Program-made: the position numbers and the translations under genes | The notes under the pieces: model-generated | What the model was told of the DNA's origin: nothing | The model's database searches: none | What the model saw: the letters and a program-made list of their open reading frames with translations, nothing else | Shown: one piece after another, positions 51,945 to 60,332 of the stretch | Layout of the letters: every line of letters starts with the position of its first letter | How positions within the stretch are numbered: the first letter of the stretch is position 1 | Origin: Burkholderia sp. | GTDB lineage: Bacteria > Pseudomonadota > Gammaproteobacteria > Burkholderiales > Burkholderiaceae | DNA: 64,000 nt | Assembly: GCA_031253835.1 (NCBI GenBank) | Contig: JAIRVP010000039.1 | Location: 124,001 to 188,000 of the forward strand | Reading direction: 5' to 3'

Positions 51945-51962
51945 AATGTAACCGCTTACATT
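51945..51962. promoter_or_regulatory. LacI-type operator of the ribokinase operon
   Basis: AATGTAA-CCGC-TTACATT, a perfect 7-bp inverted repeat 5 bases before the ribokinase ATG. Such A/T-flanked CG-centred palindromes are characteristic of LacI-family sites. TTGTCG 17 bases away could be the -35 with the operator covering the -10. Confidence 0.75.
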
Positions 51963-52058
51963 TGAGGCCGACAAAATGGCCGGACGGGCCGTCGTCTCTG
52001 AAAATTTCGCGATGCGGGTGAAATCCATGTCTGACATAATACGAAGCAGCGGGAAGAT

Positions 52059-52070
52059 AGCGCTTACATT
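52059..52070. promoter_or_regulatory. LacI-type operator half-site before the LacI gene
   Basis: AGCGCTTACATT repeats one arm and centre of the ribokinase operator (CCGCTTACATT), with a degenerate opposite arm (AAGATAG). It lies 111 bases before the LacI gene and may serve as an auxiliary or autoregulatory site, with looping to the main operator 105 bp away. Confidence 0.5.
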
Positions 52071-52180
52071 CTCACAGGATCGAATCGGGATGCAAGCGGG
52101 ACCACCATGAATCGAGGGTAAACAATGACGCGACTGGCAACGCACGGCGCAGGCACGCCCACCCCGCCGGGAGACCGCCG

Positions 52181-53266
52181 ATGAGCACGCCCCCGCCGCG
52201 CGGCGGCGCATCGCGGGCGCGCCGCGGCAGCGGCCGCTCGGTGCTCGGCGATGTCGCGAAACTGGCCGGTGTATCGACCGCGACCGTCTCGCGCGTGTAC
52301 AACGATCCCGGCAAGGTGTCGGCCGACGTGCAGCAGCGCGTGCGCGACGCGGCGCGCGCGCTGAACTGGATTCCGAACGCGGCCGGCCGCGCGCTCGCGT
52401 CCACGCGCACGCACATCACCGGCGCGATCATTCCGACGCTCGACGACCAGGTGTTCGCGTCGCAGGTCGCGGGCATGCAGACGGTCATGGCCGAGCACGG
52501 CATCACGCTGTTCCTCGGCTGCTCGAACTACGATCCCGCGCAGGCGCTGGCGCAGGTGCGCGCGATGCTGTCGCGCGGCGTGGAAGCCGTGTCGCTGGTC
52601 GGCGAGGCGTACCCGCCGGAGCTGTTCGAACTCCTTGCGATGCATCGCGTGCCGTACGTCGTCACGTATGCGTATCGCGACGACAGCCCGCACTGCTGCA
52701 TCGGCTTCGACAACCGCGCGGCGTTCGCCCGGCTCACCGCGCACCTGCTCGACCTCGGCCACCGCGATTTCGCGATCATCATGCAGCCGTCGGCGGACAA
52801 CGACCGCGTGCAAGCCCGCCTGCGCGGCATTCACGACACGCTGGCCGCGCACGGGCTCGCGGTGCGCCCCGTGCACCAGCACGAAGGCGCGGCCACGATC
52901 GCGTTCGGGCGCGCGAGCCTGCGCGCGATCGCGGACAGCGATGCGGCGACGCGGCCGACGGCCGTGATCTGCGGCAACGATGCACTCGCGCTCGGTGCGT
53001 TGCTCGAAGCGCAGGCGCTTGGCATCGACGTGCCCGCGCAATTGTCGATCACCGGGTTCGACGACATCGCGCTCGCGCGCGAGATCCAGCCGCCGCTGAC
53101 GACGATGTGGGTCGATACCGACGCGATCGGGCGCCAGGCCGCGCGCGCGTTGCTCGACGCGCTCGAGAACGGCGCAACGGGGCCCGGCCATGCCGTCCTG
53201 CCCGAGTTGCGCACGCGGGCATCGGCCGCGCCGCCGGCGCAGGTGCGCGCAGCGCGCAAGACATGA
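52181..53266 (+). CDS. LacI-family transcriptional regulator
   Basis: A 361-residue LacI/GalR regulator. After a 20-residue basic tail the HTH reads VLGDVAKLAGVSTATVSRVYNDPGKVSADVQQRV, followed by the hinge helix LNWIPNAAGRALASTRT. The C-terminal periplasmic-binding-protein-like domain contains CGNDALALGALLEAQALG and SITGFDDIALAREIQPPLTTM. GGGAG lies 7 bases before the ATG. It is divergent from the ribokinase-MFS-aldolase operon and its likely operator stands before the ribokinase gene. The inducer is presumably the sugar handled by that operon. Confidence 0.94.
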   Translation: MSTPPPRGGASRARRGSGRSVLGDVAKLAGVSTATVSRVYNDPGKVSADVQQRVRDAARALNWIPNAAGRALASTRTHITGAIIPTLDDQVFASQVAGMQTVMAEHGITLFLGCSNYDPAQALAQVRAMLSRGVEAVSLVGEAYPPELFELLAMHRVPYVVTYAYRDDSPHCCIGFDNRAAFARLTAHLLDLGHRDFAIIMQPSADNDRVQARLRGIHDTLAAHGLAVRPVHQHEGAATIAFGRASLRAIADSDAATRPTAVICGNDALALGALLEAQALGIDVPAQLSITGFDDIALAREIQPPLTTMWVDTDAIGRQAARALLDALENGATGPGHAVLPELRTRASAAPPAQVRAARKT

Positions 53267-53291
53267 AGAGGCCGCAGGCGGCGGCGCCCGC

Positions 53292-54314
53292 TTACTGCAT
53301 CACGTCGACCGGCAGCGTCTTGTCGAGATTGTCGTGCCACGCGGTGATCGTCTTCGGCACGGCTTTCTTCCACGCCGGTACGTTCGAGTAATAGCGCATC
53401 CGGACGTTGTTCTTTGCATCGAACACGAGCAGCCCGATCCACAGATCGGTGCCGCGACGCATCACGATCGCCGCGTTCGTCGTCGCGATGCCGCGCACCC
53501 AGTACGATTTCACATCCGCACTCAGCCCGTCGAGATCCTTCTCGTCGCTGCTGACGTTGATCGTGGACACCAGCGTGTCGTAGTCCGTGCCGAGCAACTT
53601 GTGCGCGACCGCGTTCTGCCGCGCGTCGGTCAGCACCTTGAGACTCACGAGATCCGCCGCCGGTTGCGCATGGGACCGCGCCGCCGTGACGTAATCGCCT
53701 GCATAGACGACGCCCGATCCAGCCTCGCAGTCCCCGCCCTGCTGCACGATGTGGATGCGCTCGCCCTTTCGCGAGAAATCGAGCCGGCAGGACCCCTTGC
53801 GGTAGGTCGCGCTGTCTCCATGCAACACGATATCGCCGTCGAGTCCGCCTGTATTCGCGCCGTTGACGCCACTCAGTTCGAAATGCAGGCGCGGCACGGT
53901 GCCGGTGAACGCCACCCCACCGCCCAGCGACGGGTTGTCGCTTTGCAAGTACCACGTCTGCTGCCAGCGATCGGCAGCCAGCGGCGCACCGTTCAGGCTC
54001 GCCATCCGTTCGCGGTAGCGGTCGCCGAGACACGACGCGTCGCTGCCGCACTGGTCGCGCTGCTTGAGCCACTTCAGTTGCGCGGCCTTCAGCGCGGCCG
54101 TATCGCCGCCCTTCGCGAGCGCCTTCTTCCACGCGGCCGACAGGTCGCCGTCGAGCTTCGACAGCGCGGGATCCGCGCAGATCGTCTTCTCGGTCGGCGA
54201 AGCGGCCTTCGCGCAGTCGAAGCCGGCCGCGTGCGCGGCAACCGGCAGCAGCGTCAGCAGCGCGGCCGCCGCCGCGGATGACAGGTGCGTGCGCCGCGTG
54301 TCGGATGCGGACAT
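53292..54314 (-). CDS. Periplasmic protein with LprI-type lysozyme-inhibitor domain
   Basis: A 340-residue exported protein. The signal peptide (residues 1-30) ends LPVAAHA. The next 80 residues are an LprI/DUF1311 domain with four cysteines: FDCAKAASPTEKTICADPALSKLDGDLSAAW and QRDQCGSDASC. LprI-type domains inhibit lysozyme in Mycobacterium, but this is not shown for all members. The C-terminal 200 residues are a beta-rich region with no family I recognise. The start is placed at MSASDTR; an upstream ATG (54356) extends it by 14 residues, and neither has a good ribosome-binding site. It converges on the LacI gene. Confidence 0.82.
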   Translation of the reverse strand: MSASDTRRTHLSSAAAAALLTLLPVAAHAAGFDCAKAASPTEKTICADPALSKLDGDLSAAWKKALAKGGDTAALKAAQLKWLKQRDQCGSDASCLGDRYRERMASLNGAPLAADRWQQTWYLQSDNPSLGGGVAFTGTVPRLHFELSGVNGANTGGLDGDIVLHGDSATYRKGSCRLDFSRKGERIHIVQQGGDCEAGSGVVYAGDYVTAARSHAQPAADLVSLKVLTDARQNAVAHKLLGTDYDTLVSTINVSSDEKDLDGLSADVKSYWVRGIATTNAAIVMRRGTDLWIGLLVFDAKNNVRMRYYSNVPAWKKAVPKTITAWHDNLDKTLPVDVMQ

Positions 54315-54486
54315 CGCGGCGTATTCGCGCGTATTCGATCGGTTCTGGAGGGTCATCGGCTTGATCGTCGCTGGGTCGCGCGCCCGTAGATGCTACCGGC
54401 ACGCGACATTCGAGGTAAAAACGCCCGGACCGGCATGCGGCGCATGCCGTCGTTCGCCGAAGCGTAACCCGAATGCGTGACGCCAA

Positions 54487-55515
54487 TCAATCGACGTTCG
54501 ATGTCATGGCAACCGTCTCGGCAGCCACGCTGCACTGCACGATTCCGTCGCGCAATACGGCTTCCGTCGCACGATCGAAGATCCCGATGAACACCATCGC
54601 ACCCTCCCCTTCGCGCGGCGCCAGCCCTTCGTCCTCCATCGACGAGAACCGGATGCGCCGCGCGGCGACCTGGCAAACGCGCGTGGCGACGGCACCTTCC
54701 GCGTCGGCCACGCGCACGATGCCTTTCGCACGCAGGACCGTGCGCGGCAACGCCTTCAGCCATGCACGCAGCCGCGCCTTGTCGAGCACGCCCGGCACGG
54801 CGACGGTGACGCTCGCGAACACCGGCATCGCGTCATGACCGATCGGCTGGCGACAGCGCGCAAAATCACCCTGCATCGCGCGCTGATCGGACGCCGCCGT
54901 GTCGAACAGCAACGCGAGCGGAATCTCGCCGTCCCGCGCCGCGACGACGATATCGGTCGGCGCACACGCACGCACGTCGTCGAGCACCGCATCGCGCCGC
55001 TCCGGCGCGACGCGGTCGAGCTTGGTCACGACGATCGCGCCCGCGCCGTCGAGCTGGCGCTGCGCCATCGCGCCGACGAGCGGATCGGCCAGCGTGTCGC
55101 GCCACGCGAGCGCGTCGGCGACGACGAGCACCGACGTCAGCCGGAACGCACCGTTCAGCAGCCCGATCTGCGCGATCTTCGCGGGATCGGCCACGCCGCT
55201 CGCTTCGACGAGCAGCAACTCGGGCCGCACGTCGCGCGTCGCGACACGCGTCAGCGCATCGACGAGCGCGCCGCCGATCGTGCAGCAGATGCAGCCGTTG
55301 TCGAGCTCGATCACGTCGTCGCCGCGCGCGCGTATGAGCCGCGCGTCGATGTTCACCGCGCCGAAATCGTTGACGAGCACCGCGATGCGCCGGCCGTGCG
55401 GCGCCTGCAGGATCGCGTTGACGAGCGTCGTCTTGCCCGCGCCGAGATAGCCGCCGATCACCGCGAGGTCGATCGGTGCAGGCGCGGTCGCGGTGACGGC
55501 AGCGCGCGCGCTCAT
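54487..55515 (-). CDS. CobW/COG0523-family GTPase metallochaperone
   Basis: A 342-residue G3E GTPase. P-loop GGYLGAGKTT (21-30), the metal motif C75-I-C77-C78 in LDNGCICCTI, VEASGVADPAKI (Walker B region) and the NKxD-like VTKLD are visible. The C-terminal CobW domain follows. COG0523 proteins deliver zinc or other metals to partner enzymes. Its start overlaps the stop of the amidohydrolase gene by 4 bases (ATGA), so translation is coupled. The amidohydrolase is the obvious candidate client. No Zur-box-like palindrome was found. Confidence 0.92.
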   Translation of the reverse strand: MSARAAVTATAPAPIDLAVIGGYLGAGKTTLVNAILQAPHGRRIAVLVNDFGAVNIDARLIRARGDDVIELDNGCICCTIGGALVDALTRVATRDVRPELLLVEASGVADPAKIAQIGLLNGAFRLTSVLVVADALAWRDTLADPLVGAMAQRQLDGAGAIVVTKLDRVAPERRDAVLDDVRACAPTDIVVAARDGEIPLALLFDTAASDQRAMQGDFARCRQPIGHDAMPVFASVTVAVPGVLDKARLRAWLKALPRTVLRAKGIVRVADAEGAVATRVCQVAARRIRFSSMEDEGLAPREGEGAMVFIGIFDRATEAVLRDGIVQCSVAAETVAMTSNVD

Positions 55516-57179
55516 CGCGGCGACCGGAACACGCGCCCGCCGAGCACGGTGCCCCACACGGCGAGTTCTTTCAGCCGCGCGGGCGAGCAGACCGACGGAT
55601 CGTCGTCGAGCACCGCGAAATCCGCATACTTGCCGATCTCGATGCTGCCGACGAGATGATCCATCCGCAACGTATACGCCGCGCCGAGCGTGATCGCATG
55701 CAGCGCGTCGTCCACCGACAAGCGCTCGCCTTCGCCGAGCACGCGCCCGGACGCCGTCTCGCGCTGCACCGCGCACCATGCGGTAAACAACGGATTCAGC
55801 GGCGTGATCGGGGCATCCGAATGCAGCGCGAACGGAATGCCGAGCCGCCGCGCGGAGCCGGCCGCGTCCATCCGGTTCGCGCGATCGGGGCCGATCGTCT
55901 GGCTGTAGTGCGCATCTCCCCAGTAGTACAGATGATTCGCGAAGAAGTTCACGCACATCCCGAGCGCGCGAACGCGCTGGAGCTGCGCGGCGTCCGCCAT
56001 CTGGCAATGCTGCAGCGTATGGCGATGATCGGGGCGCGGATGACGCGCGAGCAGCGTCGTCATCGCATCGAGCACGACGTCGGTCGCTTCGTCGCCATTG
56101 GTGTGCACATGCAGCTGCAGCCCCGCGCGATGGAACGGCTCGAACACGTCGACGAGTTGCGCGGGCGGAATCAGCCACAGCCCGTTCGGCTGCCCGCCCG
56201 CGTAGCCGGGCCAGCGCACGCGCGCGGTGAAGCCCTGGATCGAACCGTCGACGATGAACTTCACCGGGCCGAAATGCAGCTTGTCGGTGTTGCGCTCGAT
56301 CTCCGCGAGCACGCTGTCGGCCGAGCGCGCCGGATTGCGCTGCGGCGCGAACGCCGGCACGATCCGCACCGGGTAGCCGGGATCGGCCGTCACCGCGTGC
56401 AGCGTGCGATTGCCGTCGGCCGACAGGTCGTTGACGAGATCGGTGGCCGTCGTCACGCCCGCGAGTTGCGCGACGCGCCCGAAATTCCAGACCGCGTGCG
56501 GCTTCTCGCTCGCGGAAATCGCCAGCTTGCCGCCGATCGTCTGATACACCGGCAGCATCGCCGCGAACTCCTGCAGCTCGCCGGTCGGGCGGCCGTCGGC
56601 GTCGCGCGACACGCCGTCGATGTCGGTGTCCTCGTCGATGCCCGCACGCGCCAGCATCGCGCCGTTCACGTTCATCAGGTGCACGCTCGCATGCAGGATC
56701 GCGATCGGCCGCTGCGCCGACACGCGGTCGAGCTCCCGCACCGTCAGCCGCGCGGTGCCGAAGAAGATCGGATCGAAGCCCCATGCGAGCAGCGGCCCGT
56801 CGTCGGTCATCGCGCGCTCGGCGTCGGCGAGCCGGTCGAGCACCGCATCGAGCGAGCGCAGGCCCGGCCACAGCGTGCCGTCGGGGCCGCGGCGGTCGTA
56901 GTAGCCGACATACACCGCATCCCACATCGCGCCTTCCATCAGGTGGCAATGCCCTTCGACGAGCCCCGGCATCAGCACCTTGTCGCGCAGCGTGTCGTCG
57001 GCCGTGCATGCGCCGAACCGCGCTTGCCACGCGGCCGCATCGGCGGCGTCGCCGACCGCGAGGATGCGGCCGTCGCGCACGGCGACGTGCGTGGCCGACG
57101 GCTGCGCCGGGTTCATCGTCAGGATGCGGCGCGCGGCGAAGACCGTCACGGGTACGGCCGGGGTGGCGGATGCTGGCAT
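55512..57179 (-). CDS. Amidohydrolase (YtcJ-type, amidohydrolase_3)
   Basis: A 555-residue metal-dependent amidohydrolase. The metal-site strand LMPGLVEGHCHLMEGAMW resembles the HxH motif, while LHVHTNGDEATD, HTLQHCQM and ALHSDAPITPLNP supply later histidines and the catalytic aspartate. YtcJ-type members hydrolyse N-acyl or cyclic amides, for example in D-amino-acid or drug metabolism. It lies 20 bases behind the SSS-symporter gene and overlaps the CobW gene. The trio suggests uptake of an amide followed by hydrolysis by a metal-loaded enzyme. Natural substrate unknown. Confidence 0.9.
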   Translation of the reverse strand: MPASATPAVPVTVFAARRILTMNPAQPSATHVAVRDGRILAVGDAADAAAWQARFGACTADDTLRDKVLMPGLVEGHCHLMEGAMWDAVYVGYYDRRGPDGTLWPGLRSLDAVLDRLADAERAMTDDGPLLAWGFDPIFFGTARLTVRELDRVSAQRPIAILHASVHLMNVNGAMLARAGIDEDTDIDGVSRDADGRPTGELQEFAAMLPVYQTIGGKLAISASEKPHAVWNFGRVAQLAGVTTATDLVNDLSADGNRTLHAVTADPGYPVRIVPAFAPQRNPARSADSVLAEIERNTDKLHFGPVKFIVDGSIQGFTARVRWPGYAGGQPNGLWLIPPAQLVDVFEPFHRAGLQLHVHTNGDEATDVVLDAMTTLLARHPRPDHRHTLQHCQMADAAQLQRVRALGMCVNFFANHLYYWGDAHYSQTIGPDRANRMDAAGSARRLGIPFALHSDAPITPLNPLFTAWCAVQRETASGRVLGEGERLSVDDALHAITLGAAYTLRMDHLVGSIEIGKYADFAVLDDDPSVCSPARLKELAVWGTVLGGRVFRSPR

Positions 57180-57199
57180 GGGGGCGGTTCTCCTTTGCG

Positions 57200-58594
57200 T
57201 CAGGATACGGCGTATTGCTTGACGGGACGTCCGTGCAGCATCGCATGCACGGCCGCGACGACGAGTACGTTGACGACGAGGCACACGAGGCCGAGATTGA
57301 TGCCGGCGAAGTCGACATGGAACACGTAGAAGATCATCGCGAGCACCTGGCCGCAGATCATCCCGGCACCCACCGCGACGGGCCGCACCTGGCGCCGCGC
57401 GAGCAGGATCAGCACACCGGGCAGGAACTGCGTGACGCCGTAGTACGTGGTGTTGATCAGCGTGAGCATCAGGTTCGGCGTGAGCAGCGTGGTCGCGATC
57501 GACAGCAGCAGGTAGCCGACGATCACGTATTTCGCCGCGCGCTTCTGGCGCGACTCGGGCAGGTTCGGCATCAGGTTGCGCGTGACGATCGGCCCGATCG
57601 CGAGGCAGATGCCGGCCAGCACGAGCAGCCCCGACAGCGCGGCGCCGGCCGCGACGAGCCCGATCAGCCAGCCGGGCAGCAGGTGCGTGACCGCGGCGAA
57701 GAACGCGTCGTTCGGCGACGCGAGTGTCAGGTTCGCGGTGATCGCGTAGTACGACGCGATCACGAGGAACGGATACATCAGCATGTACAGCGGCATCACG
57801 ACCTGCGTGCGCCGGATCGCGTTCGGCCCGCGCGCGGTGAAGAAATTCTGCGCGGCGAACGGCATCAGGTAGAAGCCGAGCGACTGGAACAGCATCGTGC
57901 TCATCGAGAAGCGCAACTGCGCTCCGCTCATCGTGTTGCTGACCTGCCGGCTCGCGGCGTCGAACACCGGATGCACGCCGCCGACCTGCCATGCGACGGC
58001 GACGCCCGTCACGACGATCGCGACCAGCATCAGGATGTCCTTCAGGATGGCGATGTACGCCGACGCGCGCACGCCGGAGATCGCGATGTAAGTGAACGCG
58101 AGCGCCGCGCACACAAGGATCAGGTACAGCGGCTCGACATGCCAGCCGAGCCCCTTGAGCGCCGCGACGAGCCCCGTGAACTGCAGTTGCCCCCACGGGA
58201 TCAGGAACAGGATCGATGCGCACGCAACCACGAGCTCGAGCCCGCGGCTGCGGTAGTGGCCCTTGAACAGGTCGGGCAGCGTGATCGCGTTGTGGCGCTT
58301 GCCGGCCTCCCAGATCTTCGGGCCGATGAAATAGCCGATCGGGTAGGCCAGCAGGATATAGCCGAGGAACCACACGCCGTAGGTCGGCCCTTTCGCGTAG
58401 ATGCCGCCGGGGAAGCCGACCATCGTGCCGATGCTGTAGATCTCGCCGGCGGTCAGGAAGAACACGAGCGCCGTGCCGAACTGGCGCGACGCGACGAAGA
58501 AGTCATGCACGCTCTGCTGGCCGCGGCCGCGGCCGGATCGAACGGCGAGATAGAGCGACAGCGCGATCAGCGCGGCGAAGACGACCGTTGACAT
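57200..58594 (-). CDS. Sodium:solute symporter (SSS family)
   Basis: A 464-residue inner-membrane protein with about 13 hydrophobic segments. The start VVFAALIALSLYLAVRSGRG is TM1; VASRQFGTALVFFLTAGEIYSIGTMVGFPGGIYAKGPTYG is the SSS sodium-binding region, and KRHNAITLPDLFKGHYRSR is typical. It imports a small solute with sodium; relatives carry pantothenate, proline or amides. GAGG lies 5 bases before the ATG. It follows a 65-residue DUF3311 gene after 83 bases and precedes the amidohydrolase gene. DUF3311 partners recur beside SSS symporters. Confidence 0.92.
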   Translation of the reverse strand: MSTVVFAALIALSLYLAVRSGRGRGQQSVHDFFVASRQFGTALVFFLTAGEIYSIGTMVGFPGGIYAKGPTYGVWFLGYILLAYPIGYFIGPKIWEAGKRHNAITLPDLFKGHYRSRGLELVVACASILFLIPWGQLQFTGLVAALKGLGWHVEPLYLILVCAALAFTYIAISGVRASAYIAILKDILMLVAIVVTGVAVAWQVGGVHPVFDAASRQVSNTMSGAQLRFSMSTMLFQSLGFYLMPFAAQNFFTARGPNAIRRTQVVMPLYMLMYPFLVIASYYAITANLTLASPNDAFFAAVTHLLPGWLIGLVAAGAALSGLLVLAGICLAIGPIVTRNLMPNLPESRQKRAAKYVIVGYLLLSIATTLLTPNLMLTLINTTYYGVTQFLPGVLILLARRQVRPVAVGAGMICGQVLAMIFYVFHVDFAGINLGLVCLVVNVLVVAAVHAMLHGRPVKQYAVS

Positions 58595-58677
58595 GCGCAC
58601 CTCTGCGAAGGGACGGAAAGCGTGGGGTTCGCCGGAAAGCGCGTGCGGCCGGCGGTCCGCAGGGGAGCGACGTCGCG

Positions 58678-58875
58678 CTACGCGGCGGCGCCCGCACGGC
58701 GATCGAACAGCATCCAGCACGCGAACAGACAGCCGGACGTCAGCACGAACCACGCGAAGATCCACATGAACACGAACGGCACGCCCAGCACGTAGCGGTC
58801 CTGCGCGGCCACCCAGGGCAGCACGCCCAGCACGCCGAGATACGGAATACCGATGCCGATCAGGACCCTGAGCAT
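58678..58875 (-). CDS. DUF3311-family small membrane protein
   Basis: A 65-residue protein with two hydrophobic helices: LRVLIGIGIPYLGVLGVLP, and VPFVFMWIFAWFVLTSGCLFACWMLFD. Its short length, the YVLGVPFVFMW loop and its position ahead of an SSS symporter gene fit DUF3311, thought to be an accessory subunit of such carriers. GGAGA lies 5 bases before the ATG at 58875. It is the first gene of a four-gene operon: DUF3311, symporter, amidohydrolase, CobW. Confidence 0.87.
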   Translation of the reverse strand: MLRVLIGIGIPYLGVLGVLPWVAAQDRYVLGVPFVFMWIFAWFVLTSGCLFACWMLFDRRAGAAA

Positions 58876-59116
58876 GCGTGTCTCCTCGAAAGCGGGTTCG
58901 TATGGAATGACCGTGCACGGATAGAGGCAAGCGGCGCCTGCGCGACATCCGGCAGCGAATCCAGTATTCGAAGACAAAAAGGCGCGGGATAGTGCCAGAC
59001 GCGGGCAATCGCTTGGGCCAGTGACGAACGGCCCGGGCGCAGCGGGAGGAATCGTGTGGAAGCCGCGACGGCAATCCGTCGCGGGCGGTGCGTGCCGGCG
59101 ATCGCGCGAACGGCTG

Positions 59117-60238
59117 TCAGCCGTCGACCGGCGCCAGCTCGTAACTCGTGCTCCGGCCTCCGGACGACGAACGGCGCAGCACGCCGTGCTCGACGAGTTC
59201 GGTGATGTCGCGCAGCGCGGTGTCCTGCGAGCACTTCGCGAGGGCCGCCCACTTGGTCGTCGTCAGCTTCCCCTCGAAACCGTCGAGCAGTCGATTCATC
59301 ACCTTGACCTGGCGTGCGTTCATCGCGAAGCCCGCACAGCGCTGCCAGAAGCGCGCCTTGATCAACACCGCGTCGAGCGTCGCGTGCGCGTGATCGATGG
59401 CCCTGCCCAGCGCATCCAGGAACCACGCAAGCCATTCCGTGACGTCGAGCGAGCCGCGCTGCGTGCGCTCCAGCACGTCGTAGTACGCGTTGCGCTCGCG
59501 CTGGATCTGCGCCGACAGGCTGTAGAAGCGCTGCGGACTCCGGTCGGCGCGTGCCAGCACCAGATCGCCGAGCGCCCGCGCGATCCGGCCGTTGCCGTCG
59601 TCGAACGGGTGGAGCGTGACGAACCACAGATGGGCCAGGCCGGCCCGGATCAGCAACGGCTCGGCCGGTTCGGCATTGAGCCACGCGAGCAAGCGTGCGA
59701 TCTCGTGCGTCAGGCGCGCGGCCGGCGGCGCCTCGACATGCACGCGCTGCCGGCCGATCGGCCCGGACACCACCTGCATCGGCCCGCTTGCATCCGTCCG
59801 CCATCCGCCGACCGTGATGCGCGACAACCCCGAATAGCCGGTCGGGAACAGCGCCGCATGCCACCCGAACAGGCGGGCGTCGGTGACCGGCGCCGCCGCA
59901 TGGGTCGTCGCATCCAGCACCATGTCGACGACGCCCTCGACGTGACGGTCGACCGGCGCCAGTGCGCCGATGTCGACCCCGAGCCGGCGCGCGATCGACG
60001 AGCGGATCGAAGCGACGTTCAGCGTTTCGCCCTCGATCGCGCTGGTCTTGACGACGTCCTCCGTCAGCGCGGCCAGGCTGGCCTCGTCGCGCAGCGCGAG
60101 GCCGACATCGGCCAGCCGCCCGGCCAGCATGCCTTGCGCACGGCTGACGTCGGCCAGCGACGTGGCGAGTGCCGGGAGGTCGAAGCGCCACGCCGGCCAG
60201 TCGGCCGACTCCCAGATGAATGTGTAATCTCCGCTCAT
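59117..60238 (-). CDS. DUF4172-Fic family protein with C-terminal winged helix
   Basis: A 373-residue Fic AMPylator-like protein. Residues 1-80 are the DUF4172 domain (FIWESADWPAWRFD) and include the inhibitory motif T65-S-A-I-E69-G70 ([S/T]xxxE[G/N]), which blocks ATP binding in class II enzymes. The Fic motif is H210-P-F-D-D-G-N-G-R218, complete and presumably active. Residues 300-373 form a winged helix (KLTTTKWAALAKCSQDTALRDITELVEHGVLRR). Fic proteins transfer AMP from ATP to target hydroxyls. Two matching palindromes at its start and upstream suggest autoregulation by the C-terminal domain. Target unknown. Confidence 0.92.
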   Translation of the reverse strand: MSGDYTFIWESADWPAWRFDLPALATSLADVSRAQGMLAGRLADVGLALRDEASLAALTEDVVKTSAIEGETLNVASIRSSIARRLGVDIGALAPVDRHVEGVVDMVLDATTHAAAPVTDARLFGWHAALFPTGYSGLSRITVGGWRTDASGPMQVVSGPIGRQRVHVEAPPAARLTHEIARLLAWLNAEPAEPLLIRAGLAHLWFVTLHPFDDGNGRIARALGDLVLARADRSPQRFYSLSAQIQRERNAYYDVLERTQRGSLDVTEWLAWFLDALGRAIDHAHATLDAVLIKARFWQRCAGFAMNARQVKVMNRLLDGFEGKLTTTKWAALAKCSQDTALRDITELVEHGVLRRSSSGGRSTSYELAPVDG

Positions 60239-60251
60239 GATGCGGAGATTA
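60225..60251. promoter_or_regulatory. Fic operator palindrome 1, over the start codon
   Basis: TAATCTCCGC and its perfect reverse complement GCGGAGATTA around TCATGAT. The centre contains the Fic start codon. It shares its CTCCGC core with palindrome 2, so the same protein probably binds both. Confidence 0.7.
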
Positions 60252-60276
60252 TCCCACCGATTCGCCGCATGATTCA

Positions 60277-60305
60277 TTATTCTCCGCAAATTATGCGGAG
60301 AATAA
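60277..60305. promoter_or_regulatory. Fic operator palindrome 2, upstream
   Basis: A 12-bp arm TTATTCTCCGCA and its exact reverse complement around a 5-base centre (AATTA). It lies 38 bases upstream of the Fic ATG, at or near the expected promoter, and 52-53 bp centre to centre from palindrome 1, about five helical turns. Confidence 0.75.
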
Positions 60306-60332
60306 GCGCGCGATTCACCGCACGCCGGCCGG

